Numbered from the stretch's first letter, positions 1 through 6,380 are shown. The stretch is 7,301 nucleotides of DNA from Pseudomonadota bacterium (GCA_029549705.1 JAKPIR010000347.1:1-7301), one strand, 5' to 3'. Made by a program: numbers and translations. The notes: generated by a model from the letters alone, not told the origin.

Positions 1-106
1 CAGTAAGGTTAAAAAATACTGTTTTTCATGCCTGAATTTACACTAACCTTTTTAGATGCGCTGCAAGCCTTTATTTACAAGGCTCTCAGGGCATAAATTT
101 TTGCTC
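1..106 (-). repeat. Hairpin repeat, copy 1 (inverted relative to copy 2)
   Basis: Read on the - strand, bases 106 to 41 align without gaps to 6207-6272, with about 46 of 66 positions identical by hand count. The conserved blocks are the flank at 106-89, the stem at 84-66 and the segment at 55-41 containing AAAAAGGTTAGTG. The core is the 6-bp stem AGCCTT/AAGGCT (66-71 with 79-84) around a 7-nt loop. A second, weaker inverted repeat, AAGGTTA (5-11) with TAACCTT (44-50), occupies the place of the second hairpin in copy 2. The left edge is uncertain because the window begins at base 1. It contains no coding sequence. It could be a REP-like dispersed element or a structured intergenic element; the family is not identified. 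Confidence 0.6.
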
Positions 107-245
107 GGTGCTTTTTTGTGCTATTTGCTTAAAAATTTACAACTTTTATTTTGCGGAAATTAAGGGTTATTATGGTATATTTCTGCAGCGTTAAATTGAT
201 TGAATTAAGCAGTTAATATTGAGTTATATGCCTAGTATCCCTCAG

Positions 246-274
246 TTGACTATCCGATTGTGAGCGTTTAGCGT
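246..274 (+). promoter_or_regulatory. Candidate sigma-70 promoter for tonB-exbB-exbD
   Basis: TTGACT (246-251, five of six to the -35 consensus) is followed by a 17-nt spacer and TAGCGT (269-274). The latter is a weak -10 that keeps only the first T, the A and the last T. Transcription would begin near 281, giving a leader of about 48 nt. It is a weak match in AT-rich DNA, and other starts further upstream are possible. Confidence 0.3.
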
Positions 275-282
275 TTGATTTT

Positions 283-303
283 TTGCAGCATTTTTTCCTG
301 CAA
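283..303. promoter_or_regulatory. Inverted repeat TTGCAG-N9-CTGCAA in the tonB leader
   Basis: Perfect 6-bp half-sites at 283-288 and 298-303 are separated by a T-rich 9-nt spacer, ending 25 nt before the tonB start codon. The position suits an operator just downstream of the predicted transcription start, or a small leader hairpin. No regulator is assigned, and a chance occurrence is quite possible. Confidence 0.25.
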
Positions 304-328
304 TATCGTGATTAAAGGTTTCTAGGTA

Positions 329-1039
329 ATGAATGAAAACGTATCAGAAAATCGCGCAAGCAAAATAGCAGGCTTGCTATTTGTATTAGCGATTCATGGT
401 GTATTGCTCTACGCTGCAATGAGCTATAAGCTGATTCCGCCGCCGCAAGAAATGGCCACTTTGATGGTGGATTTAATCAATCCACCTAAAAAAGAAGAGC
501 CTCCTCCTCCGCCAGAACCCGAGCCACCTAAGCCAGAGCCGCCCAAAGAAGTAAAACTGGTGAAAGAAAAACCAGTAGTTAAGCCGATTGCGCCGCCTAA
601 ACCCGTTTTAGCTGCTGAAGCGCCTGTGACGGCACCCACGGATATAGTAGTGGAAAGGACCCCTGAGCCAACTAAAGAAGAGCCTGCACCACCGGCGCCA
701 GAACCTACCCCAGAGCCAGTCAAAGAGGTTGAAAAACCTGCTGCGCCTGTGCAAATGTCAGAACTATCGGTCGGTTGCTCAAGCCGCCCTGAGCCTAATT
801 ACCCGCCAGCATCGCGTCGTAATGGTGAACAAGGTAGCGTTAAATTGCGCGTTGAATTAGACGAATCAGGCCATATCAGCTCAGTAAAAGTAGCACAAAG
901 CTCTGGGCATTCTAGGCTAGATAACGCAGGCGTCGCTGCCATTAAAAACTGGAAGTGTGAAGCAGCAACACGTGATGGTAAACCAGCACGTGCCATTGCA
1001 ACACAAGTGTTTGATTTTAAATTAGAGGGAGAAGAATAA
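329..1039 (+). CDS. tonB: Energy transducer TonB
   Basis: This 236-aa protein has the full TonB layout and is close to the 239 aa of E. coli TonB. A short cytoplasmic tail is followed by one membrane anchor (about residues 12-33), then a long Pro/Glu/Lys-rich periplasmic spacer (about 37-140) and a C-terminal domain (about 146-234) with the YP motif (Tyr158-Pro159) and SSG...RLD. It carries energy from ExbB-ExbD to outer-membrane receptors for siderophores, haem, cobalamin or other substrates. His23 in the anchor matches the functionally important His20 of E. coli, but the Ser of the S-x3-H motif is Val19 here. Cys150 and Cys210 lie in the periplasmic domain and might form a disulfide (inference). 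The ATG follows AAAGG and AGG purine stretches. It is the first gene of tonB-exbB-exbD. Which receptor it serves cannot be read from this window. Confidence 0.93.
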   Translation: MNENVSENRASKIAGLLFVLAIHGVLLYAAMSYKLIPPPQEMATLMVDLINPPKKEEPPPPPEPEPPKPEPPKEVKLVKEKPVVKPIAPPKPVLAAEAPVTAPTDIVVERTPEPTKEEPAPPAPEPTPEPVKEVEKPAAPVQMSELSVGCSSRPEPNYPPASRRNGEQGSVKLRVELDESGHISSVKVAQSSGHSRLDNAGVAAIKNWKCEAATRDGKPARAIATQVFDFKLEGEE

Positions 1040-1040
1040 G

Positions 1041-1775
1041 ATGGCTCAAGCAGCAGTAGCAGCATCACAACAATTAGGTTTCGCAAACTTTATTGCGAAT
1101 GTGGATACCGTCGGCAAGGTGGTTTTATTTTTCTTGCTGGTGCTTTCTATCGCCAGTTGGTATTTAATATTTACCAAAATGTTTTCTAATTGGCTTGAGG
1201 CTAAACGCGCCAAGGCTTTTTTAGCCAAGTTTAGAGATGCAGACTCTTTAGAGCAACTTAATCATGTTTTAAAAGAAGGTAAACCTGATAATGCGTTTGC
1301 TAACTTAGCCGCTGAAGGTTTAGCTGCTTTACGTAGTGCCAGTGGTTTTGGCAACCAAAAATTACTCGCGGCAGGTGGTTTTTCGGAGTTCATGACTCGC
1401 GCAATTCGTAATGGCATTGACCAAGAGTCAGCGCGTTGCGAAAATGGCTTAACGGTATTAGCTTCAGCGGGTTCAGCATCACCTTATATTGGTTTGTTTG
1501 GTACAGTTTGGGCGATTTACCACGCGCTAGTCAACATCGGTTTAAGCGGTCAAGGCACGCTCGATAAAGTCGCAGGCCCAGTAGGCGAAGCTTTGATTAT
1601 GACCGCCATTGGCTTGGCGGTGGCGATTCCTGCCGTATTTGCCTACAATGCCTTTAACCGCCGCAACCGCATGTGGCTGGCGAAATTAGATGCCTTTGCG
1701 CACGACTTATTTGTGCGTGTGACCGCAGGTGCGGTTGGCGCAAACCAAACAAGCGCGACAGGACATACATCATGA
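1041..1775 (+). CDS. exbB: TonB-system proton channel subunit ExbB
   Basis: This inner-membrane protein belongs to the MotA/TolQ/ExbB proton-channel family and has 244 aa, the same length as E. coli ExbB. Three membrane segments are visible at about residues 25-45, 136-163 and 180-205, with a large cytoplasmic loop between the first two. The family signature SPYIGLFGTVWAI (147-159) is present. The GPVGEALIMTAIGLAVAIP segment carries Glu183, which corresponds to the conserved membrane Glu176 of E. coli. A pentamer of ExbB around ExbD conducts protons and drives TonB. The start codon lies 1 nt after the tonB stop and behind a strong GAGGGAG ribosome binding site inside the end of tonB, so the two are co-translated. 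The tonB and exbD neighbours, with no tolA, tolB or pal nearby, favour ExbB over TolQ. Confidence 0.93.
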   Translation: MAQAAVAASQQLGFANFIANVDTVGKVVLFFLLVLSIASWYLIFTKMFSNWLEAKRAKAFLAKFRDADSLEQLNHVLKEGKPDNAFANLAAEGLAALRSASGFGNQKLLAAGGFSEFMTRAIRNGIDQESARCENGLTVLASAGSASPYIGLFGTVWAIYHALVNIGLSGQGTLDKVAGPVGEALIMTAIGLAVAIPAVFAYNAFNRRNRMWLAKLDAFAHDLFVRVTAGAVGANQTSATGHTS

Positions 1776-2191
1776 GTTTTGGTAGCTTTAATTCAAATCA
1801 GCCACAAGCTAAGGCCGAAATCAATGTGGTGCCGCTAGTAGACGTGATGTTGGTGCTATTGGTGATTTTTATTATCACCGCGCCCTTGCTCACGCATTCG
1901 GTTAAAATTGATTTGCCAAAAGCTTCGAGTAATCCCAATATTACCAAGCCCGACCACGTGGAATTGGCGATTCGCGAAGATGGCAGCTTGTATTGGAACG
2001 GCGAGCTGGTACAGAAAGAATCTCTGGCGGCACGTTTTGAGCTTGAAGCCAAAAAAGAGCCACAACCAGAGCTTCACATTAAAGCCGATGGCACATCGAA
2101 ATATGAAAAAATCGCGCAGGTCATGTCAATTGCTGCAAAAACGGGACTGACAAAAATTGGCTTTGTCACTGACCCAACAGGCGAGCAATAA
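1772..2191 (+). CDS. exbD: TonB-system proton channel subunit ExbD
   Basis: This 139-aa protein compares with 141 aa for E. coli ExbD. A short cytoplasmic N terminus leads into a single membrane helix (about residues 18-40) with the family motif NVVPLVDVMLVLLVIFII. Asp24 is the expected protonatable residue (Asp25 in E. coli). A periplasmic domain follows (about 43-139) and contains the ELHIKADG strand typical of ExbD/TolR. It pairs with ExbB to harvest the proton gradient for TonB. I chose the ATG at 1772 because it overlaps the exbB stop as ATGA, has AGGA (1760-1763) upstream, and gives the standard N terminus. An in-frame upstream ATG at 1673 would add 33 non-homologous residues read out of frame through exbB. 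A terminator follows the gene. Confidence 0.93.
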   Translation: MSFGSFNSNQPQAKAEINVVPLVDVMLVLLVIFIITAPLLTHSVKIDLPKASSNPNITKPDHVELAIREDGSLYWNGELVQKESLAARFELEAKKEPQPELHIKADGTSKYEKIAQVMSIAAKTGLTKIGFVTDPTGEQ

Positions 2192-2219
2192 ATCATACTT
2201 TAGAGGTTACCTACAAAAG

Positions 2220-2258
2220 AACCGCCACTTCATGTTAAATTGAAATGGCGGTTTTTTT
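2220..2258. terminator. Intrinsic terminator between exbD and the HD-GYP gene, probably bidirectional
   Basis: The 12-nt arms 2220-2231 and 2242-2253 pair with a single A/C mismatch (core AACCGCCA/TGGCGGTT) around a 10-nt loop, followed by seven T residues (2252-2258). This is a textbook Rho-independent terminator for the tonB operon. On the opposite strand the same stem begins 8 nt after the HD-GYP stop and is followed by TTCTTTTG, so it probably also ends the convergent transcript, perhaps less efficiently. Confidence 0.9.
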
Positions 2259-2260
2259 AT

Positions 2261-3544
2261 TTACTCCTCATGTGGAATATCTGCATCTAAAAAATAGCTG
2301 ATTCTTTTACGCGGATTTAAATAATCCAGCGCGTCTTTTGGCAGTTGGTTTGGCCTTAAGCATTGGCTGATGCTAATACTTGGTTCTTCACGTAAATCAA
2401 TGATGTGTGGTTCAAGACGGTCTGCTAACGGGTCGTGCAGCATCACATAGGGCCGTAACGGTTTGTTGGGGTTGACGGACACCACAATGGCATACACGCC
2501 GGTCGAAAGTTGTACCGTACTGCCAGGCGGATAAATGCCGACTGATTTAATGAGGTGTTTCAATAAGTTGCTGTCGAATTTATTGCGCTGGTGTGTATAC
2601 ATCAGTGCCAGTGCCTCGTAGGGCGTTTTGGCAACGGCGTGGTCGTTTGGGTTACATAAATTATCATACCAATTGACTAACGCAATAATGTTTGCCAGTG
2701 GGTCCGTAAGTTCAGGTTTAATTTGTTTGGGGTAGCCTGAGCCATCTGCATGCACATGGTGCTGTAAAATGATTTTACCAACACGCGCGGGCAAGCCAAC
2801 TTCTTTCGCCATGCGTGCGCCTATCTCACTATGTTGCTCAAAATGCAATTGCTCTTGCTTGGTAAGCGGTGCTTGCTTTAGTAACACTTTTCCTGAAATT
2901 TCGATTTTGCCAATGTCATGAAAAATAGCCGCCATGCCCAAAAGCCGCGCATCTTCTTTTGACATTTCGATTGATTTTGCCATCATGAGTGATAGCACTG
3001 TCACATTCATTGGGTGCAGATAATGCGCGTCACTTGAGCGATTTCCGTTGAGGGCATGAATCGCCACGTCACCCTCCATCAGCGCAGTTTCAACCATATC
3101 ATCAACCGTTAAGGCGGCTTGTTGAATGGAAGCCTGCGGTGTCATTAAAATATTGTTGGTTGCTTTGCGAACCACATCACAGGAGACTAGAAATTTTTTC
3201 TCACTTTCTTCTAAGGCATGATGCAATTGTTTAAGCCGTACCTGTTTAGGTATTGGCGCAATTGGCGACGGGTCAATATGCGCTGGTGGCGCAACTTCGT
3301 CCTGATTTGCAATGCTTGCATCTTCAGTAGGTGCATCTGCTTTTGGCAGTGGTTCACAGTCGCTTCGTTTGGGGTCGTAACGTAGTTTTTTTAAGCCAAT
3401 TTTTTGGATAGTGCTGATTTGTGTTTCATCTTTTACTTTAAAGTTGCTAAAAGTAAAAGGATGGTCCATCCAACCTAAATCCAGATGTACATATAAACCA
3501 ACACGCAGTTGTGATACGTCAATTAAGTTGTTGTTATTGTTCAT
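2261..3544 (-). CDS. DUF3391 / HD-GYP domain protein (putative c-di-GMP phosphodiesterase)
   Basis: The protein is 427 aa from the ATG at 3544. An N-terminal DUF3391 domain (about residues 6-65, starting IDVSQLRVGLYVHLDLGW) is followed by a Pro-rich linker (about 70-103), a helical stretch and an HD-GYP domain (about 170-340). The tail of about 85 residues is typical of this subfamily. HD-GYP enzymes hydrolyse c-di-GMP with bound metals. Visible residues are His177, HDIGK (His209-Asp210), His238, His262-His263 and DGSGYP. Two positions deviate: the HHE of the GYP motif reads HHV, and Asn291 sits where the metal-binding Asp of the usual ADxYDAL motif would fall. Activity is therefore uncertain. 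The gene overlaps its upstream GGDEF-EAL partner by 11 nt, suggesting coupled translation. I prefer 3544 because AAAAAGG lies 8 nt upstream; an in-frame ATG at 3562 would add six residues. There is no membrane segment, so the protein is cytoplasmic. Confidence 0.87.
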   Translation of the reverse strand: MNNNNNLIDVSQLRVGLYVHLDLGWMDHPFTFSNFKVKDETQISTIQKIGLKKLRYDPKRSDCEPLPKADAPTEDASIANQDEVAPPAHIDPSPIAPIPKQVRLKQLHHALEESEKKFLVSCDVVRKATNNILMTPQASIQQAALTVDDMVETALMEGDVAIHALNGNRSSDAHYLHPMNVTVLSLMMAKSIEMSKEDARLLGMAAIFHDIGKIEISGKVLLKQAPLTKQEQLHFEQHSEIGARMAKEVGLPARVGKIILQHHVHADGSGYPKQIKPELTDPLANIIALVNWYDNLCNPNDHAVAKTPYEALALMYTHQRNKFDSNLLKHLIKSVGIYPPGSTVQLSTGVYAIVVSVNPNKPLRPYVMLHDPLADRLEPHIIDLREEPSISISQCLRPNQLPKDALDYLNPRKRISYFLDADIPHEE

Positions 3545-5489
3545 TTTTGTTACCTTTTTCATGGTACTTCTTTGTGCTGAGTGCCAGCAATTTGGTAAAC
3601 TCAGCAGCGGTTACCGGCTTGCTATAAAGATAGCCTTGCGCCTCCAGGCAGCCCATGTTTTTTAAAAAGGCGGCTTGGGCAAGCGTCTCAACACCTTCAG
3701 CAATCACCGTAAAACCTAGACTACAAGCCATCGCGTTAATGGTGTTGGTAATGGCGGCGTCATCTAAATCATCTGGCAAGCCGCGCACGAACGATTGGTC
3801 AATTTTGATTTTATCGAGCGGTAAGCGCTTGAGGTTAGAAAGTGACGAGTAACCCGTGCCAAAGTCATCAATCGCTACGCGTACGCCCAGTTGTTTGATG
3901 TTGTTGAAAGTATCAATCACAAACTCGGTATTTTGCATCACGGTGCTTTCGGTAATTTCAAGCTCGAGAATGTTTGGGTTGCAATTGGTTTCAATAAGAA
4001 TGCCGTATACCGTGTCATAAAAATTGCTGCGCATAATCTGCACGCCAGAAACGTTCACCGAAATCCATTGCATGGTGTAGCCATCGTTAATCCATTCAAT
4101 GGCCTGTAACGCGGCCTGGCGCAACACCCATTCACCAATTTGTACAATCAGACCTGTTTCTTCAGCAATCGGGATAAATTTTGCGGGTGACACCAGCCCA
4201 AGCTCAGGATGGCGCCAGCGAATCAGTGCTTCGGCGCCAATAATGTCACCAGTGAGTAATGAAATTTGTGGCTGGTAATACATTTCAAATTGGTTGCGCT
4301 CAAGCGCGTGGCGCAACTGGCTTTCAATGGTAAAGCGCTCAACCGCGTTTTTGCTAAGGTCATCTGAGTAAAAGCAGTGGTTATTTTTGCCACGGTTTTT
4401 TACCTGATACATGGCTATATCAGCGGCTTTAATCAGGCTGTCAACATCAGCACCATCTTTGGGAAAAATTGAAATGCCCACGCTCGCGCCAATAAAAATT
4501 TCTTTACCATCAATAAAAAACTCTACTTGCAGGGCATAGATAATTTTTTGTGCGATGAGGGCTGCATCCTGCGGATGCTTAATCATATCCATCATCACCA
4601 AAAATTCGTCACCGCCTAGTCGCGCCACAATGTCACTATCGCGCATGGCATGATGAATGCGTTTTGATACTTCATAGAGTAATTTATCGCCCACTTGATG
4701 CCCAAGGCTATCGTTAATGGCTTTAAAGCGGTCTAAATCCACAAACAGCAGCGCAATTTGGTGATGCTCTCGTTCGGCACGTTTAATGGCGTGTTCAAGC
4801 AATTCATTAAATAAGCGGCGATTTGGCAAACCCGTGAGCGGATCGTGGTTCACGAGTTCATGCAATCTGTTCTGTGAGTGTTTTGCTTCGGTAATATCGG
4901 CAAACACGCCCACGTAATACAGCGTTTCTTCTTGCTGATTTTTAACGGCATTTACCGTCAGCCGCTCCTGATAAGCCTCACCATTTTTACGGTGATTCAA
5001 CAATTCAGCACTCCATTTTCCGTCAAGCTGCAGGTGCCGCCACGCTTCACGTTCGGTTTCGTGTAGCGCTTTTGGCACGGTGCCAAAAACCTCCTGCTGA
5101 TTAAACCCAGTAATGGCGGTAAAACTTTTGTTGATGCTTAAAATATTGGCGTTTGCATCCATTACCATCATGCCTTCGCTGGCATTCTCAAAGGCAATTT
5201 TGGCCAAGTGGTAAGCGCTGTTGTTAAAAGTGGTTGCGCTTTGCTGATTGTCTTGCGGTGCTGCCTGGTCTTGTGTTTGGCGCGTATTGCTGTTGCTGTG
5301 ATAGTTTATGTCGACCCAGTACCAGTGCTTGTCGAGCGCACTTTGCACAGCGCTGGAGAGTTGCGACGTGCGTAAGCGCTCACCTGTAAAAGGTTGGCCT
5401 AGGTTCTCAAGCGTGTCGCTTTCTGAAACCAAATGATAGGGTTTAAAATCGTCTAAATTTTTCACTTTTTTTGAACGTTTCGTTATCAA
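3534..5489 (-). CDS. PAS-GGDEF-EAL protein (c-di-GMP synthase/phosphodiesterase)
   Basis: This 651-aa, apparently soluble protein starts with about 90 poorly conserved residues. A PAS sensor with PAC segment follows (about 94-204), then GGDEF (about 210-375) and EAL (about 385-635). The GGDEF signature (292-296) is intact and Arg283-x-x-Asp286, five residues before it, forms a complete product-inhibition I-site. The EAL half keeps EAL (420-422), the N of SVNVSG, ELEITES, DDFGTGYSSL, KID and AEGVET, so both cyclase and phosphodiesterase activities are possible. The PAS ligand is not evident. The start is a TTG with GGA six nt upstream, because an in-frame TGA lies two codons before it and the first in-frame ATG is at residue 107. 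An A7 tract 13 nt after the TTG makes the true 5' end uncertain. The gene leads a two-gene operon with the HD-GYP gene. Confidence 0.9.
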   Translation of the reverse strand: MITKRSKKVKNLDDFKPYHLVSESDTLENLGQPFTGERLRTSQLSSAVQSALDKHWYWVDINYHSNSNTRQTQDQAAPQDNQQSATTFNNSAYHLAKIAFENASEGMMVMDANANILSINKSFTAITGFNQQEVFGTVPKALHETEREAWRHLQLDGKWSAELLNHRKNGEAYQERLTVNAVKNQQEETLYYVGVFADITEAKHSQNRLHELVNHDPLTGLPNRRLFNELLEHAIKRAEREHHQIALLFVDLDRFKAINDSLGHQVGDKLLYEVSKRIHHAMRDSDIVARLGGDEFLVMMDMIKHPQDAALIAQKIIYALQVEFFIDGKEIFIGASVGISIFPKDGADVDSLIKAADIAMYQVKNRGKNNHCFYSDDLSKNAVERFTIESQLRHALERNQFEMYYQPQISLLTGDIIGAEALIRWRHPELGLVSPAKFIPIAEETGLIVQIGEWVLRQAALQAIEWINDGYTMQWISVNVSGVQIMRSNFYDTVYGILIETNCNPNILELEITESTVMQNTEFVIDTFNNIKQLGVRVAIDDFGTGYSSLSNLKRLPLDKIKIDQSFVRGLPDDLDDAAITNTINAMACSLGFTVIAEGVETLAQAAFLKNMGCLEAQGYLYSKPVTAAEFTKLLALSTKKYHEKGNKNEQ

Positions 5490-5500
5490 ACATCATCCAT

Positions 5501-5533
5501 AAACAGGCTGATGTCATATCAACATCAAACAGG
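5501..5533. promoter_or_regulatory. Palindrome in the divergent promoter region, flanked by direct repeats
   Basis: TGATGT (5509-5514) and ACATCA (5522-5527) form a perfect inverted repeat with a 7-nt spacer. Direct repeats of AAACAGG lie on either side (5501-5507 and 5527-5533). The site sits about 12 to 44 nt upstream of the GGDEF-EAL start and about 80 nt before the divergent gene, so it could be an operator for one or both. No regulator family is assigned, and I found no strong -35/-10 pair in the 121-nt intergenic stretch. Confidence 0.3.
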
Positions 5534-5610
5534 GTATAAGTGGATATCGGACTTGTTAGTGAAAACTTGAGCAGTTTTTGACGAAATTGAATGTTATGAA
5601 AGTAAACCTG

Positions 5611-6156
5611 ATGAAAAATCAATGGCAATTGGCCGTGGCTTTAAGCATGATTTTTGGCGTGATTGCGGCGCAGGCTGAAGAGTATGTGGCAATTCAGCAG
5701 GCCAATATCAAACAGCCGCCAGTATGCCCAATAGCCAAAGCACAAGACCACAGGCAGCAACCCATAGAATTAAAACAAATCATGTTTGATGATGGCACAC
5801 AGGATTTGGCGGTAATTGCTATGGATGAACGGCAAGTAAAAACGACAAAGCGCATCACCTACCATCAGCACAAGCAAGCTGGCTGTCATTTTTCTGCCGT
5901 TGCAATTGCCCGTGGCGATGATTGGGGCTGGTTTTTGGTTTGGGCAGACGAGGAAAAAGCCTATTTCACGCGATTGGATGGTGAAGCGTTAGTTTTTGTG
6001 CCGCCAAAAAAATTGCCGATTTCACACGTGACGCACATAGAATTTTTATCAAACAGCGCGCAACCTACCATGCGAGTGCAAACACAGCAGGGTGCAACGC
6101 AGTTATTCATTTCAGAAGATGAAGGCCGAAATTGGCAGCTTTTGCCAGAGCAATAA
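5611..6156 (+). CDS. Hypothetical exported protein with a C-terminal Asp-box motif
   Basis: I do not recognise the family. From the ATG at 5611 the protein has 181 aa. It opens with a clear Sec signal peptide: a Lys at position 2, a hydrophobic core, and a likely cut after AQA at residues 20-22. The mature part is about 159 aa, with two cysteines (one early in a CPIAK segment, one in GCHF) that could form a periplasmic disulfide. Near the end SEDEGRNW (168-175) fits the Asp-box pattern S-x-D-x-G-x-x-W found on beta-propeller and sialidase-like blades, but only one copy is present and the protein is far too short for a propeller. There is no membrane anchor or lipobox. In-frame alternatives are ATG 5596 and TTG 5578; 5611 has GAAAG upstream and the cleanest signal peptide. 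It is divergent from the c-di-GMP operon, and no function is assigned. Confidence 0.75.
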   Translation: MKNQWQLAVALSMIFGVIAAQAEEYVAIQQANIKQPPVCPIAKAQDHRQQPIELKQIMFDDGTQDLAVIAMDERQVKTTKRITYHQHKQAGCHFSAVAIARGDDWGWFLVWADEEKAYFTRLDGEALVFVPPKKLPISHVTHIEFLSNSAQPTMRVQTQQGATQLFISEDEGRNWQLLPEQ

Positions 6157-6206
6157 TGCGGTTAATTGCAAGAATTTTTAGTGTTTCATTCCGCTTTAAA
6201 ATCTAC

Positions 6207-6308
6207 GAGAAAAAATAAATGCCCAGCGAGCCTTTATTTATAAGGCTTCCAGAGGTGTCAAAAAGGTTGGTGTTTAAAATAGGCCATTTTTATTAAACAT
6301 CACCCTTT
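6207..6308 (+). repeat. Hairpin repeat, copy 2 (two stem-loops)
   Basis: Bases 6207-6272 align with the reverse complement of 41-106 at about 70% identity. The first stem-loop is AGCCTT/AAGGCT (6229-6234 with 6242-6247) around a 7-nt loop. The second, much stronger one pairs 6262-6277 with 6293-6308: 14 Watson-Crick pairs, one G-U and one mismatch, around a 15-nt loop. No T-run follows either stem on the + strand, so neither is a textbook terminator, although they lie just after the exported-protein gene. The element separates that gene from the clpB promoter. Confidence 0.62.
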
Positions 6309-6380
6309 GAAAATTTGCGCTGAAATTGAGTAACAAAATCTATGTTGTGACTGCAATCGTGTATCTTGGGGTTCGCCCTT

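Larger units (their letters stand above)
107..328. other. AT-rich gene-free leader upstream of tonB
   Basis: This stretch has no open reading frame worth calling on either strand. Besides the candidate promoter and the small inverted repeat listed separately, it is AT-rich with several T-runs. I looked for a Fur box, which is expected at many tonB operons, and found no convincing 19-bp match. Confidence 0.5.

Noticed and set aside
120..328. Possible Fur box upstream of tonB
   Set aside because: AT-rich stretches such as 167-182 and 190-207 were compared with the GATAATGATAATCATTATC pattern, but the matches were poor and not symmetric.
424..723. Open frame on the - strand with a Gly/Ser-rich product
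   Set aside because: It is the reverse reading of the Pro/Glu-rich tonB spacer; the Gly/Ser bias is a mirror of Pro/Glu codons and there is no separate start signal.
799..1228. Two short - strand open frames across the tonB/exbB junction (799-1086 and 1046-1228)
   Set aside because: They lie opposite strongly supported tonB and exbB coding sequence and show no recognisable domain.
1673..1771. N-terminal extension of exbD by 33 residues
   Set aside because: It reads out of frame through the conserved end of exbB and is not part of ExbD proteins; the ATGA-overlap start at 1772 fits the family.
1798..2150. Short open frames on both strands inside exbD
   Set aside because: They are shadows of exbD in other frames, with no ribosome binding site or domain.
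5443..5628. A 61-aa open frame on the - strand across the divergent intergenic region
   Set aside because: It overlaps the starts of both neighbours and has no recognisable domain. It is mentioned only because its 3' part is one base out of frame with the GGDEF-EAL gene.
6229..6247. First stem of the copy 2 repeat as an intrinsic terminator for the exported-protein gene
   Set aside because: The stem is only 6 bp and no T-run follows it; related sequence also occurs upstream of tonB in the opposite orientation, so a repeat is the better explanation.
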